DNA from: an uncultured Bacteroidales bacterium
GTDB lineage: Bacteria; Bacteroidota; Bacteroidia; Bacteroidales; UBA932
Reading direction: 5' to 3'
Assembly: GCA_944322565.1 (NCBI GenBank)
Contig: CALUPG010000008.1
Location: 1-64,000, forward strand
DNA length: 64,000 nt
In this document: positions 24,532 to 33,313 of the stretch, one piece after another
Layout: every line of letters begins with the position of its first letter
How positions within the stretch are numbered: the first letter of the stretch is position 1
Translations under genes and position numbers: made by a program
Notes under the pieces: model-generated
Databases searched by the model: none
Seen by the model: the letters and a program-made list of their open reading frames with translations, nothing else
What the model was told of the DNA's origin: nothing

Positions 24532-26385
24532 TCATTGTTTGTTTCCGATTTTCTCAGCACGGAGAGAATTGTCCGAGAGCACTGAAATCACGATGCCTTT
24601 AGACATGTCCTTGAGTTCATCGATGAATGTCTTCGCATCGTAAGTGCCCTTCTCAATCATCCGGAGTTTCTTCTCCCATTGGCCCGTCAGCTCGACACTT
24701 TTCAGAAGGTCTTCCTTTATGAGTCCGATGAGTTCCCTGCCGGTGTCAGTCGGGAAAAGACTTTTCCTTTCCTTTCTGATGTACCGTCTCTTGAAAAGGG
24801 TCTCAATGATGGCCGCTCTTGTGGAGGGACGGCCTATACCGTTCTCTTTCAATGCGTCTCGTAATTCTTCATCTTCTACAGCCTTGCCTGCGGTCTCCAT
24901 TGCCCGAAGGAGCGTGGCCTCTGTATACGGCTTCGGAGGTGTCGTCCATGTTTCCTTGAGCAGAGGCTCGTGAGGTCCGGTTTCCCCCTTTGCAAATGCC
25001 GGCAGGACCTTTTCCTCCTCCTGTTCCGGCTGCGCATCGGCATCCTGAGCGTCCTGCTGTTCAACCCGGGCGGCGGCATGTCCTTCCGGACTGTCTGCGG
25101 GCGGCGCAAACACGGCTCTCCAGCCCGGAGCCAGAATCTGCTTTCCGTTGGCCTTGAACCCGATTTCCGCAGTCTTGGCAGACACCGTGGTGACAGCCAC
25201 CTGACACTCCGGATAGAAAACTGCTATGAACCGCCTTGCTATAAGGTCATAGACGTTCATTTCCCTTGCATCCGCATTGGTTGCGGGTACGCCTGTCGGG
25301 ATTATGGCATGGTGATCAGTCACCTTCAAGTTGTCGAACACCTTTTTGCTTTTCGGCAGTTTTTTCCCCGCGAGAGGGGCAGTCAAAGTTTCATAGCCCC
25401 TGAGACCCTTCAATATGTCCGGCACCTTCGGATATATGTCCTCACTGAGGAAAGTCGTGTCGACGCGCGGATATGTAGTCAGTTTCTTTTCATACAGGGA
25501 CTGGATGAACTTCAGTGTCTCGTCCGCAGTGTATCCGAACTTTCTGTTGCATTCCACCTGTAGAGAAGTCAGGTCAAAGAGCCTCGGTGCGAACTCTTTC
25601 CCTTTCTTTTCGGAAATGTCCGTGACCGTGAAGTCCGATGTCCTGACTTTTTCGAGCAGAGCCTCCCCGTCTTCTTTCACATGGAACTTTCCCTTGACTG
25701 AAGAGAAGAGCACTCCCCTGTATTTTGTCTTCAGTTCCCAATATGGCTCAGGCTTGAAGTTCTCTATCTCCTCCTGCCTCTTCACTATGAGGGCGAGAGT
25801 CGGTGTCTGGACCCTGCCTATGGAAAGGACCTGCCTGTTCTGTGCGAACCTCAGGGTATAGAGCCGCGTGGCATTCATGCCCAGAATCCAGTCTCCGATG
25901 GCCCTGGAAAGTCCGGCCTCGTACAGACGGTCGTATTCTTTCTGGTCCCTGAGGCTGGAGAATCCTTCCCTTATGGCCTCTTCCGTGAGGGAAGACACCC
26001 AAAGCCTGTAGACCGGACATCTTGCCTTCGCCTTAAGCATCACCCATCTCTGGATGAGCTCACCTTCCTGCCCGGCATCTCCGCAGTTGATTATCATCTC
26101 GGCATTCCGCATAAGCCCCTCGATGATTGAAAACTGATGCCTGTAAGTCTCGTTGTCTATCAGTTTTATGCCGAATCGCCCGGGAATCATCGGGAGAGAT
26201 GACAGCGACCAGTATTTCCATTGCGGAGTATAGTCCTGAGGCTCCTTCAGCATGCACAGATGGCCGAATGTCCATGTCACCTGATAGCCGTTTCCCTCAA
26301 GATACCCGTCCCTCCTTGTCTTCGCTCCGAGCACATCTGCAATTTCCCTCGCCACACTTGGCTTCTCCGCTATACATACTTTCAT
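24532..26385 (-). CDS. topB: DNA topoisomerase III
   Basis: Start MKVCIAEKPSVAREIA at 26385 matches the family N-terminus; an upstream ATG adds 17 residues. About 617 residues. The Toprim domain has INCGDAGQEGELIQRW, then LSIGRVQTPTLALIV, and the active-site Tyr in LTTYPRVDTTFLSED. The C-terminal part has GRPSTRAAIIETLFKRRYI and ends shortly after, without the zinc-finger extension seen in many TopB proteins. An acidic Gln/Asp-rich insert (VEQQDAQDADAQPEQEEEK, about residues 455-475) lies before the final domain. It decatenates and relaxes negatively supercoiled DNA. Confidence 0.92.
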   Translation of the reverse strand: MKVCIAEKPSVAREIADVLGAKTRRDGYLEGNGYQVTWTFGHLCMLKEPQDYTPQWKYWSLSSLPMIPGRFGIKLIDNETYRHQFSIIEGLMRNAEMIINCGDAGQEGELIQRWVMLKAKARCPVYRLWVSSLTEEAIREGFSSLRDQKEYDRLYEAGLSRAIGDWILGMNATRLYTLRFAQNRQVLSIGRVQTPTLALIVKRQEEIENFKPEPYWELKTKYRGVLFSSVKGKFHVKEDGEALLEKVRTSDFTVTDISEKKGKEFAPRLFDLTSLQVECNRKFGYTADETLKFIQSLYEKKLTTYPRVDTTFLSEDIYPKVPDILKGLRGYETLTAPLAGKKLPKSKKVFDNLKVTDHHAIIPTGVPATNADAREMNVYDLIARRFIAVFYPECQVAVTTVSAKTAEIGFKANGKQILAPGWRAVFAPPADSPEGHAAARVEQQDAQDADAQPEQEEEKVLPAFAKGETGPHEPLLKETWTTPPKPYTEATLLRAMETAGKAVEDEELRDALKENGIGRPSTRAAIIETLFKRRYIRKERKSLFPTDTGRELIGLIKEDLLKSVELTGQWEKKLRMIEKGTYDAKTFIDELKDMSKGIVISVLSDNSLRAEKIGNKQ

Positions 26386-26487
26386 CTTAAGTTCTTCCTC
26401 CGTCAAAATTTGAAAATCCGTCATACGGGAAGACAAAATTACATTTTTTTAAGGCAGCCACAAATTTTCATTGACACCTCGCAAGTC

Positions 26488-26520
26488 TTTCGGTTTGCAG
26501 ATTAAAAAATCCTATCTTTG
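26488..26520 (+). promoter_or_regulatory. Promoter of the Mug-like glycosylase gene
   Basis: TATCTTTG (26513-26520) is a consensus -7 box 20 bases before the ATG. A TTTC at 26488-26491 has 21-base spacing; TTTG at 26494-26497 has only 15. Confidence 0.5.
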
Positions 26521-26540
26521 GAACCGGGAATTTAACATTT

Positions 26541-27284
26541 ATGGAGAATCAAGGAGAGACATGCAGTCAGGACACAAAAGCGGGAATAACTGAGCAGCAC
26601 CCGCTTGAGCCATTTCTTCCGGGCAGGGCCAGGATTCTCATGCTCGGAAGTTTCCCTCCCAAAAAGGAGAGATGGTCAATGGATTTCTTCTATCCGAACT
26701 TCATCAATGACATGTGGAGAATCATCGGGCTGATATTCTTCGGGGACAAAAGTCATTTTGAAATGCCGGCAAGGACTGCGGACACTACGGACGGGGAAGC
26801 ATCCGGGAATGACTCCACAGCAGCCAAAAGGTTTGACAGGGATAAGATTGCCGGATTCTGCACCGAAAAAGGCATTGCCCTGTATGACACCGCAGCGGAA
26901 GTACGCAGACTGAAGGACAATGCCTCCGACAAATTTCTGGAAATAGTCACTCCGACGGACCTGTCCGCCCTGCTTGACAAAATCCCGGAGTGCACCGCCA
27001 TAGCGGCCACAGGCGAAAAAGCGGCGGAAGCAGCAGCCGCATATTTCGGATGCAAGGCTCCTGCTACTGGCAAATGCATTGAAATAATTATGAACGGCAA
27101 AAATTCATCCGACGGGCAAGAAGGTCCGGCAAATGTCAAAGGGACATGCCATGCAAGGCATCTGATGCTCTGGAGAATGCCTTCATCATCACGGGCCTAT
27201 CCCCTGTCTCTTGAGAAAAAGGCGGAGGCCTACAGAAACATGTTCATCTCCGCGGGCCTCCTGCAGGATGTCCTGATGGTCTGA
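26541..27284 (+). CDS. Mug/HDG-like uracil-DNA glycosylase superfamily protein
   Basis: 247 residues. ILMLGSFPPKKERWSMDFFY (about residues 33-52) with PNFINDMWRIIG is the motif A region of the COG3663 group (mismatch-specific or hypoxanthine-DNA glycosylase). LWRMPSSSRAYPLSLEKKAE (about 210-230) is the motif B region. It should excise deaminated bases from DNA. An Asp/Ala/Gly-rich insert (about residues 75-95) and another at 185-200 lengthen it compared with typical members of about 170 to 200 residues. It is a different family branch from the UDG-like protein at 3488. Confidence 0.75.
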   Translation: MENQGETCSQDTKAGITEQHPLEPFLPGRARILMLGSFPPKKERWSMDFFYPNFINDMWRIIGLIFFGDKSHFEMPARTADTTDGEASGNDSTAAKRFDRDKIAGFCTEKGIALYDTAAEVRRLKDNASDKFLEIVTPTDLSALLDKIPECTAIAATGEKAAEAAAAYFGCKAPATGKCIEIIMNGKNSSDGQEGPANVKGTCHARHLMLWRMPSSSRAYPLSLEKKAEAYRNMFISAGLLQDVLMV

Positions 27285-27338
27285 AATTATCCGCATGCAG
27301 GAAACTGACGGATTGTCATCCGGAAAGACGGTATCCTG

Positions 27339-28739
27339 TCAGTCGGAGGCAGCTGCCCTGAGGACTTCTGACAGGGACGGGTGTACATGCACAAGACTCC
27401 GCAGGTCATCAAGTCCGGCCCCTGACTCAACAAGTGCGGCCGCCTCGTGAATCAGGTCGGAAGCATGAGGACCGCAAATATGGCAGCCGAGGAGTTTTCC
27501 ATCCCTGTCCGCAATCAGTTTGCACAGACCTTCCGTCTCGCCGATGCAAAGCGCCTTGCCGTTTGCCCGGAAAAAGGATTTTCTGCAGATGTATTCAATG
27601 CCGGAGTCCCTGCATTCCTCTTCCGTCTTCCCGACTGATGCAACCTCGGGCATTGTGAATACGGCCGCAGGAATTACAGACAGATTGACATTGTCGTCTA
27701 TGCCCATGGCATGGTCGAGGGCTCTGACTCCCTGCATCGAGGCGGCATGGGCGAGCATCACTCCACCGGTTATGTCTCCGACGGCATATATCCCCGGGAC
27801 ATTTGTCTGCATGAAGGCATCGACAATGATGCCGCGCGGTGTATATTCAATCCCGACATCATCCAGATTGAGGGTATCCAGAGCCGGCCTGCGTCCGACA
27901 GCCATGAGTACCTTGTCTGCTCCGAGAATCCCTCCGACGCCCTTTTTCTCAAAGCGGACGGAGAGTCCCGCCTCATCATAATCTCCCGATGTCTGTCCTG
28001 ACACGGATGCAGGCACAATCTCTGTCACCTGAGTACCCGTCATGAAATCTATGCCTCTTTTTGACAGTGTCTGGCGCAGGCGCTTCGCTATGTCTGCGTC
28101 AAATCTCGGCAGAACTTCCCGGCAATATTCAAGCACGGTGACCTCGCTGCCGAAACTTCTGAATATGGAGGCGAATTCAAGGCCGATGACTCCGGCGCCT
28201 ATGATGCACAGCCTCCGGGGAACAGACTCAGCCCCAAGCAGTTCCCGTGAAGTCACCACTCCGGGCAGATCTTTGCCCGGAATATCGGGAAAGACCGGAC
28301 GGGAGCCTGTTGCAATGATGATGCAGTCGGCAGAAATCAGTTCTTCTCCGTTCCCGGACGAAGATCCGGAGTCCCGGCAGACTCTGACAGTCGTACTGTC
28401 CGCAAAAGATGCCTTTCCATGCACCAGACGGATGCGCGGATGAGAAAGAAGGGCCATGACACCGTCCCTGAGCTGAGCCACTATGGCATCCTTCCTTGCA
28501 GAAGCCGCATTGAAATCAAAGCCGTATGCAAGGTCTGTGATTTCAAGCGCGGAAGCTGACCTTAATTCTTCAAGTATGGCGGCGCTGCGGCAGAATGCCT
28601 TGGTCGGTATGCAACCTTCATTGAGGCATGTCCCGCCCACCGTTCCGGACTCCACAAGCGTCACATCTGCCCCCCGTTTTGCTGCCAGCACAGCGGTCTC
28701 ATAACCGCCCGGGCCGGCTCCGATTATCACTATTTTCAT
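27339..28739 (-). CDS. lpd: Dihydrolipoyl dehydrogenase (glycine cleavage L-protein)
   Basis: 466 residues. FAD-binding GAGPGGYETAVLAAKRG, redox-active disulfide GGTCLNEGCIPTKAF (the two Cys about 39 and 44), second dinucleotide motif GAGVIGLEFASIF for NAD, AVGDITGGVMLAHAA, and the C-terminal HVHPSLSEVLRAA with the catalytic His-Glu pair. It reoxidises the lipoyl arm of GcvH. Last gene of the gcv operon, 30 bases after gcvPB, which assigns it to glycine cleavage, though it could also serve 2-oxoacid dehydrogenases. Confidence 0.93.
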   Translation of the reverse strand: MKIVIIGAGPGGYETAVLAAKRGADVTLVESGTVGGTCLNEGCIPTKAFCRSAAILEELRSASALEITDLAYGFDFNAASARKDAIVAQLRDGVMALLSHPRIRLVHGKASFADSTTVRVCRDSGSSSGNGEELISADCIIIATGSRPVFPDIPGKDLPGVVTSRELLGAESVPRRLCIIGAGVIGLEFASIFRSFGSEVTVLEYCREVLPRFDADIAKRLRQTLSKRGIDFMTGTQVTEIVPASVSGQTSGDYDEAGLSVRFEKKGVGGILGADKVLMAVGRRPALDTLNLDDVGIEYTPRGIIVDAFMQTNVPGIYAVGDITGGVMLAHAASMQGVRALDHAMGIDDNVNLSVIPAAVFTMPEVASVGKTEEECRDSGIEYICRKSFFRANGKALCIGETEGLCKLIADRDGKLLGCHICGPHASDLIHEAAALVESGAGLDDLRSLVHVHPSLSEVLRAAASD

Positions 28740-28768
28740 TCCCGATAATTGTTATATCTGTCAGGTTG

Positions 28769-30235
28769 TCATTCATCCGGGACTTCAGGGACATACCTCA
28801 GCACAGGGCGAGTCGCGGCCAATGTCTCGTCCGGCCTGCGCACCGGAGTATTGTGCGGGGCAGAACGGAGCATTTGCGGGTCAGAAGCCGCCTCCTGCGC
28901 TATCTGCCTCATTGCTTCTATGAATCCGTCCAGAGTTTCCTTCGACTCGGTCTCCGCGGGCTCTATCATTATGGACTGATGGAACAGGAGGGGGAAATAG
29001 ATTGTCGGGGCATGGAAACCATAGTCAAGCAGCCGCTTGGCCACATCAAGCGCCGTGATGCCGGAAGATGCATCGGCAAGACCGTCAAACACGAACTCAT
29101 GCTTGCAGAGCCGGTCGACCGGCAGTCTGTAATTGTCTTTCAGGGATTCCTTCACATAATTGGCGTTCAGGACCGACAGCGGGCCTGCCATACGGATGTT
29201 TTCCTTGCCGAGTGTCCATATATAGGCAAGGGCCTTCACCATTACGGAGAAATTCCCCATGAAGCCCGACACCCGTCCTGCCGACAACTCTCCCTCACGC
29301 CCTATGCGGAATCCGCCCTTTCCGTCAGGCAATACGCGCGGACAAGGGAGATATTCGGCAAGGGAAGCCCTGACCCCGACAGGTCCTGACCCAGGGCCTC
29401 CGCCTCCGTGAGGAGTCGAGAAAGTCTTGTGCAGATTGAGATGCATTATGTCAAAGCCCATGTCTCCCGGCCGTACCTTTCCCAGAAGAGGATTCATGTT
29501 GGCCCCGTCATAGTACAGAAGTCCGCCGCAGGCATGGACAAGTTCCGCTATTTCACTGATTTCGGTCTCAAAGAGCCCGAGAGTATTGGGATTAGTCATC
29601 ATGATGCCGGCGACAGTATCGTCAAGAAGAGGCTTCAGGTCATTCACATCGATTGTGCCGTCCGGGCGGGACTTCACCTGTACAACCTGCAGTCCGCATA
29701 CGGCTGCGCTTGCAGGATTGGTGCCGTGGGCGCTGTCCGGAACAATCACCTTTGTCCTGCGCAGGTCATTCCTTGAAATATGGTACTTCCGCATTATCAT
29801 CAGTCCGGTGAGTTCCCCGTGAGCTCCGGCACAAGGAGCGAAAGTGAATTCCGCCATTCCGGTTATCGCCGACAAGGCCCTGGCAAGTTCATGGTACACC
29901 TGAAGACATCCCTGGACAGAGGAATCAGGCTGAAGCGGATGCGCAGAAGAGAACCCCGGCAGGGATGCGACCTGCTCATTGATTCTCGGGTTGTATTTCA
30001 TGGTGCAGCTCCCGAGCGGATAAAAGCCGTTGTCGACACCGAAATTCATGCCCGACAGGCAGGTATAATGACGCACGACATCCGGTTCGCTCACCTGCGG
30101 GAGAGCCGGACGATTCTGTCTCCTGAGATTCTGCGGAATATCCCCGAGGTCACCCGGCCAGCCGTTTGCCGGCAAGGAACACCCCTGCCGTCCCTCTTTG
30201 GACAATTCGAAAATGAGTTTATCGTAATATTTCAT
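28769..30235 (-). CDS. gcvPB: Glycine dehydrogenase (decarboxylating) subunit 2
   Basis: 488 residues. The catalytic PLP half of the split P-protein: the PLP-binding Lys lies in HLNLHKTFSTPHGGGGPGSG (about residues 265-285). NFGVDNGFYPLGSCTMKYNP near the N-terminus and SAHGTNPASAAVCG are typical. With GcvPA it decarboxylates glycine and transfers the aminomethyl group to GcvH lipoate. 12 bases downstream of gcvPA and 30 upstream of lpd. Confidence 0.94.
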   Translation of the reverse strand: MKYYDKLIFELSKEGRQGCSLPANGWPGDLGDIPQNLRRQNRPALPQVSEPDVVRHYTCLSGMNFGVDNGFYPLGSCTMKYNPRINEQVASLPGFSSAHPLQPDSSVQGCLQVYHELARALSAITGMAEFTFAPCAGAHGELTGLMIMRKYHISRNDLRRTKVIVPDSAHGTNPASAAVCGLQVVQVKSRPDGTIDVNDLKPLLDDTVAGIMMTNPNTLGLFETEISEIAELVHACGGLLYYDGANMNPLLGKVRPGDMGFDIMHLNLHKTFSTPHGGGGPGSGPVGVRASLAEYLPCPRVLPDGKGGFRIGREGELSAGRVSGFMGNFSVMVKALAYIWTLGKENIRMAGPLSVLNANYVKESLKDNYRLPVDRLCKHEFVFDGLADASSGITALDVAKRLLDYGFHAPTIYFPLLFHQSIMIEPAETESKETLDGFIEAMRQIAQEAASDPQMLRSAPHNTPVRRPDETLAATRPVLRYVPEVPDE

Positions 30236-30246
30236 CTGAATCCCGT

Positions 30247-31590
30247 TTAAGTCAAATTTCCATGTTGCTTCATGGCTTCCACGCAGGACACAAGGGCGTC
30301 GATTTCCTCTTTCGTGCGCTTTTCAGTGACACAGAAAGACACAAGCCCCTCCCCTACTTCCAGGGCGGCAAAAAAGCCGTTGTCACACAATGTCTGCTGG
30401 AGTTTTTTCACCGGCAGACCGGTCTTCAGGACAAATTCCTTGAGGAAAGGCCGGGCGAACGCCTCATCAAAAAGGCCTGTCCCCAGCAGCCTGTCATGAA
30501 GATAATGCGCCCCTCCATAAGAAAGGCTATTGACTTCACGCATTCCTTCCGGTCCCATCAGAGAAAGGTATATGGTCACATAAAGGGCCATGAGAGACTG
30601 ATTGGAGCAGATGTTGCTCGTCGCTTTCTCCCTCCTGATATGTTGCTCTCGTGCCTGCAGGGTCAGCACGAACGAACGGCGGCCGTCCATGTCGACGGTC
30701 TGTCCCGCGATTCTTCCCGGAAGCTTACGGACAAATTCCTGGCGGCATGCAAGATAGCCTGCATAAGGGCCACCGAAAGACAGCGGAAGTCCGAGGCTCT
30801 GGCAGTCGCCGCAGGCTATGTCCGCACCCCATTCTCCAGGAGTCCTGAGCACTGCAAGTGACGACGGGTCAGCATAGACCATCAGAAGGGCCTTCTGAGC
30901 ATGAACAGCATCGGCAAAGCCCTCAAGATCCTCAATGATGCCATATCTGTTCAGTGACGGGACGAGCACTCCTGCCACATCCCCCTCAGCCAACTGTTCC
31001 CGAAGGCCATCAAGAGATGTCCCTCCGTTGTCTTCAGGCACATAACCGAGTTCCACCCCGTGATATCCGGCATAGGTCTCTGCCACCTCTATCACCTGCG
31101 GGAGCAAAGTCATTGACAGGAGGACCCTGCGCTTCTTCCTTGTGCAGGCAAGCGACATCATCATTGCCTCCGCTGCAGCCGTCGCGCCGTCATACATCGA
31201 GGCATTGGCACAGTCCAGCCCTGTCAGCATGGTTATCATGCTCTGATACTCGAAGATATATCTCAATGTTCCCTGTGACACCTCTGCCTGATAAGGGGTA
31301 TATGCAGTCAGGAATTCTGCCCTTGAGATAAGTGGGGCAATCACGGCCGGAGAATAATGGTCGTATGCGCCGCAGCCGCAGAAGACGGTCAGGCTCCTGT
31401 TGCGGCCGGCCATTTCCGAGAAGCGCCTGCGGATATCCATTTCGGACATTGCCTCAGGCAGGTCGAATTCTCCTTTGAAAATAAATTCGGGAGATACATC
31501 CGAATACAGTTCATCAAGGGAAGAGGCTCCGATTTTCCCGAGCATCTGCCGGATGTCCTCTTCGGTATGCGGGAAATAAGCAAATGCCAT
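30247..31590 (-). CDS. gcvPA: Glycine dehydrogenase (decarboxylating) subunit 1
   Basis: 447 residues, the non-catalytic half of the split P-protein. It begins FAYFPHTEEDIRQML and has FCGCGAYDHYSPAVI, AYTPYQAEVSQGTLRYIFEY and MYDGATAAAEAM, all hallmark segments of the subunit. Lys of the PLP site is absent, as expected. It starts 14 bases after gcvH and ends 12 before gcvPB. Confidence 0.94.
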   Translation of the reverse strand: MAFAYFPHTEEDIRQMLGKIGASSLDELYSDVSPEFIFKGEFDLPEAMSEMDIRRRFSEMAGRNRSLTVFCGCGAYDHYSPAVIAPLISRAEFLTAYTPYQAEVSQGTLRYIFEYQSMITMLTGLDCANASMYDGATAAAEAMMMSLACTRKKRRVLLSMTLLPQVIEVAETYAGYHGVELGYVPEDNGGTSLDGLREQLAEGDVAGVLVPSLNRYGIIEDLEGFADAVHAQKALLMVYADPSSLAVLRTPGEWGADIACGDCQSLGLPLSFGGPYAGYLACRQEFVRKLPGRIAGQTVDMDGRRSFVLTLQAREQHIRREKATSNICSNQSLMALYVTIYLSLMGPEGMREVNSLSYGGAHYLHDRLLGTGLFDEAFARPFLKEFVLKTGLPVKKLQQTLCDNGFFAALEVGEGLVSFCVTEKRTKEEIDALVSCVEAMKQHGNLT

Positions 31591-31603
31591 AATACAGCCT
31601 CTG

Positions 31604-31990
31604 CTATTTCAGAGACTCGCAGAATGCGGCGTACTCCGACGCCGTCATAAGCATCTCAAGCTCTGAAGAATCCGACAACTTCACCCTTACTATCCATGTG
31701 CCGAACGGGTCAGTGTTCAGCAGAGCCGGGGAATCTTCAAGGTCGCCGTTCACGGCCAACACCGTTCCGCCGACAGGGGCAATGAGGTCGCTCGCCGCCT
31801 TCACACTCTCCACTGCCCCGAAATCGCCTCCGGCCGCAAGTTCATCGTCCTCTTCCGGCATATCGACATACACAATGCTCCCGAGAGCATGCTGCGCATA
31901 ATCCGTAATCCCTATCAGGGCCTCATCGCCCTCGACTTTGACCCACTCATGGGTCTGGCTGTAATACAGCCCTTTAACTGTCTGAGACAT
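31604..31990 (-). CDS. gcvH: Glycine cleavage system H protein
   Basis: Start MSQTVKGLYYSQTHEW at 31990 gives the normal 128 residues; an ATG four codons upstream is also possible. The lipoylated Lys is in AVESVKAASDL (about residue 64), flanked by IGITDYAQHALGSIVYVD and PVGGTVLAVN. It shuttles the aminomethyl group between P, T and L proteins. LplA, encoded at 33314-34462, is a candidate lipoylating enzyme. Confidence 0.95.
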   Translation of the reverse strand: MSQTVKGLYYSQTHEWVKVEGDEALIGITDYAQHALGSIVYVDMPEEDDELAAGGDFGAVESVKAASDLIAPVGGTVLAVNGDLEDSPALLNTDPFGTWIVRVKLSDSSELEMLMTASEYAAFCESLK

Positions 31991-32067
31991 AGCTGTTGTC
32001 AATTAATTATTTCTTGTATTGTTTCTGCCACTGACATGATTTCAGCCGCTGACTGTAATTTCTGAAT

Positions 32068-33213
32068 TTATTTCTTGTAGCTCTTGTCATAGAATCTTTT
32101 CCTGCAGACTACACCCGGGAAGAGTTTCTTGCGAATCCTGACCTGAACTTCCGTCCCCTGCGTCGTGAAATCCTTGCGAAGCATGGCCATGCACACGCTT
32201 TTGCCCGTTGAAATGGAATTGTAGCCGGTGGTCACTACCCCTATCTGTTCTCCTGAAGATTCCACAGGATAACCTGCACGTGGGATGGCCTTGTCCCGAA
32301 GTTCTATGCCGACAATCTTCCTTGCCACTTCCCCGGCCTTCTGTGCCCCGATGACTTCCTTGCCTATGAAAGACGGCTTGTCCATCTTGACGAACATCCC
32401 GAGTCCTGCCTCTACAGGGCTGATGTCCTGGCTCAGTTCGTGTCCATAAAGAGGAAGCCCCACCTCAAAGCGCAGGGTGTCCCTGCATCCCAGGCCGCAC
32501 GGAGTGACACCTGCATCCATAAGCCTGTCCCAGATATTTCTTATTGCCGCAAAAGATCCGTAGAATTCAAATCCGTCCTCTCCCGTATAGCCTGTCCTGC
32601 TGACAATAAGGGGCTCATCTTCCGCAGGCCGGGCCTCGGGATCCGCATCAGGCATGCCGTCCTGCTCCGGAGGAAGCACAGTGCGGACAAAACCGTAGAA
32701 TTCAAGTCCGGAAAGGTCCAGCCCGAGCACATCTTTCGCGACTCTTTCGGAATCAGGTCCCTGAAGGGCAATCTCCCCGTAAAAGTCAGACAGATTGTCA
32801 ACCTGCACATCATATCCTGCGGCATTCTCAACCACCCATGCGAAATCTTTCTCAATATTGGATGCATTGACCACAAGCAGCCACCTTGAATCCGAGAATT
32901 TGTAGACGAGCAGGTCATCCACCGTACCTCCGCTGTGATACAGCATCATGCCGTAGAGAATCCTGCCGTCCTCCAGTCCTCGTACATCGTTTGTAAAAAT
33001 ATATCCCACAAATTCTTCAGCCTGCGGTCCGGAGACAAGGATCTCCCCCATGTGCGAGACATCGAACATCCCGCAGGCATGACGCACGGCATTGTGTTCT
33101 TCAATGATTCCTGAATACTGGATAGGCATGTCAAAGCCTCCGAACGGACTCATCTGAGCCCCAAGTGCGACATGTCTGTCATGAAGGCATGTGGTTTTCA
33201 GTGTTTCTTCCAT
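32068..33213 (-). CDS. gcvT: Aminomethyltransferase (glycine cleavage T protein)
   Basis: Start MEETLKTTCLHDRH at 33213 is preferred because the promoter at 33237-33267 predicts a transcript starting near 33230, after the alternative ATG at 33234. About 381 residues, slightly longer than usual because of an acidic insert (DGMPDADPEARPAEDE, about residues 185-200). Folate-binding features: VSHMGEILVSGPQAEEF, NDVRGLEDGRILYGMML, SRTGYTGEDGFEFY and GCRDTLRFEVGLPLYGHEL. It releases ammonia and makes methylene-tetrahydrofolate. First gene of the operon. Confidence 0.94.
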   Translation of the reverse strand: MEETLKTTCLHDRHVALGAQMSPFGGFDMPIQYSGIIEEHNAVRHACGMFDVSHMGEILVSGPQAEEFVGYIFTNDVRGLEDGRILYGMMLYHSGGTVDDLLVYKFSDSRWLLVVNASNIEKDFAWVVENAAGYDVQVDNLSDFYGEIALQGPDSERVAKDVLGLDLSGLEFYGFVRTVLPPEQDGMPDADPEARPAEDEPLIVSRTGYTGEDGFEFYGSFAAIRNIWDRLMDAGVTPCGLGCRDTLRFEVGLPLYGHELSQDISPVEAGLGMFVKMDKPSFIGKEVIGAQKAGEVARKIVGIELRDKAIPRAGYPVESSGEQIGVVTTGYNSISTGKSVCMAMLRKDFTTQGTEVQVRIRKKLFPGVVCRKRFYDKSYKK

Positions 33214-33236
33214 AATGCGGTCGGTTATCAGCATGC

Positions 33237-33267
33237 CAAATTTAGTTTTTATAAACGACTAAACCAA
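33237..33267 (-). promoter_or_regulatory. Promoter of the gcv operon
   Basis: On the minus strand TAAATTTG (33237-33244) with TTG (33265-33267) 20 bases upstream. The predicted leader is under 20 bases, which leaves no room for a glycine riboswitch. Confidence 0.6.
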
Positions 33268-33313
33268 TATGTCGGCAGCTTTAATGAAAAATAAATACAA
33301 ATGCCGGCATGCT

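Noticed and set aside
33213..33313. Glycine riboswitch before gcvT
   Set aside because: The predicted promoter leaves fewer than 20 bases of leader; no tandem aptamer features seen.
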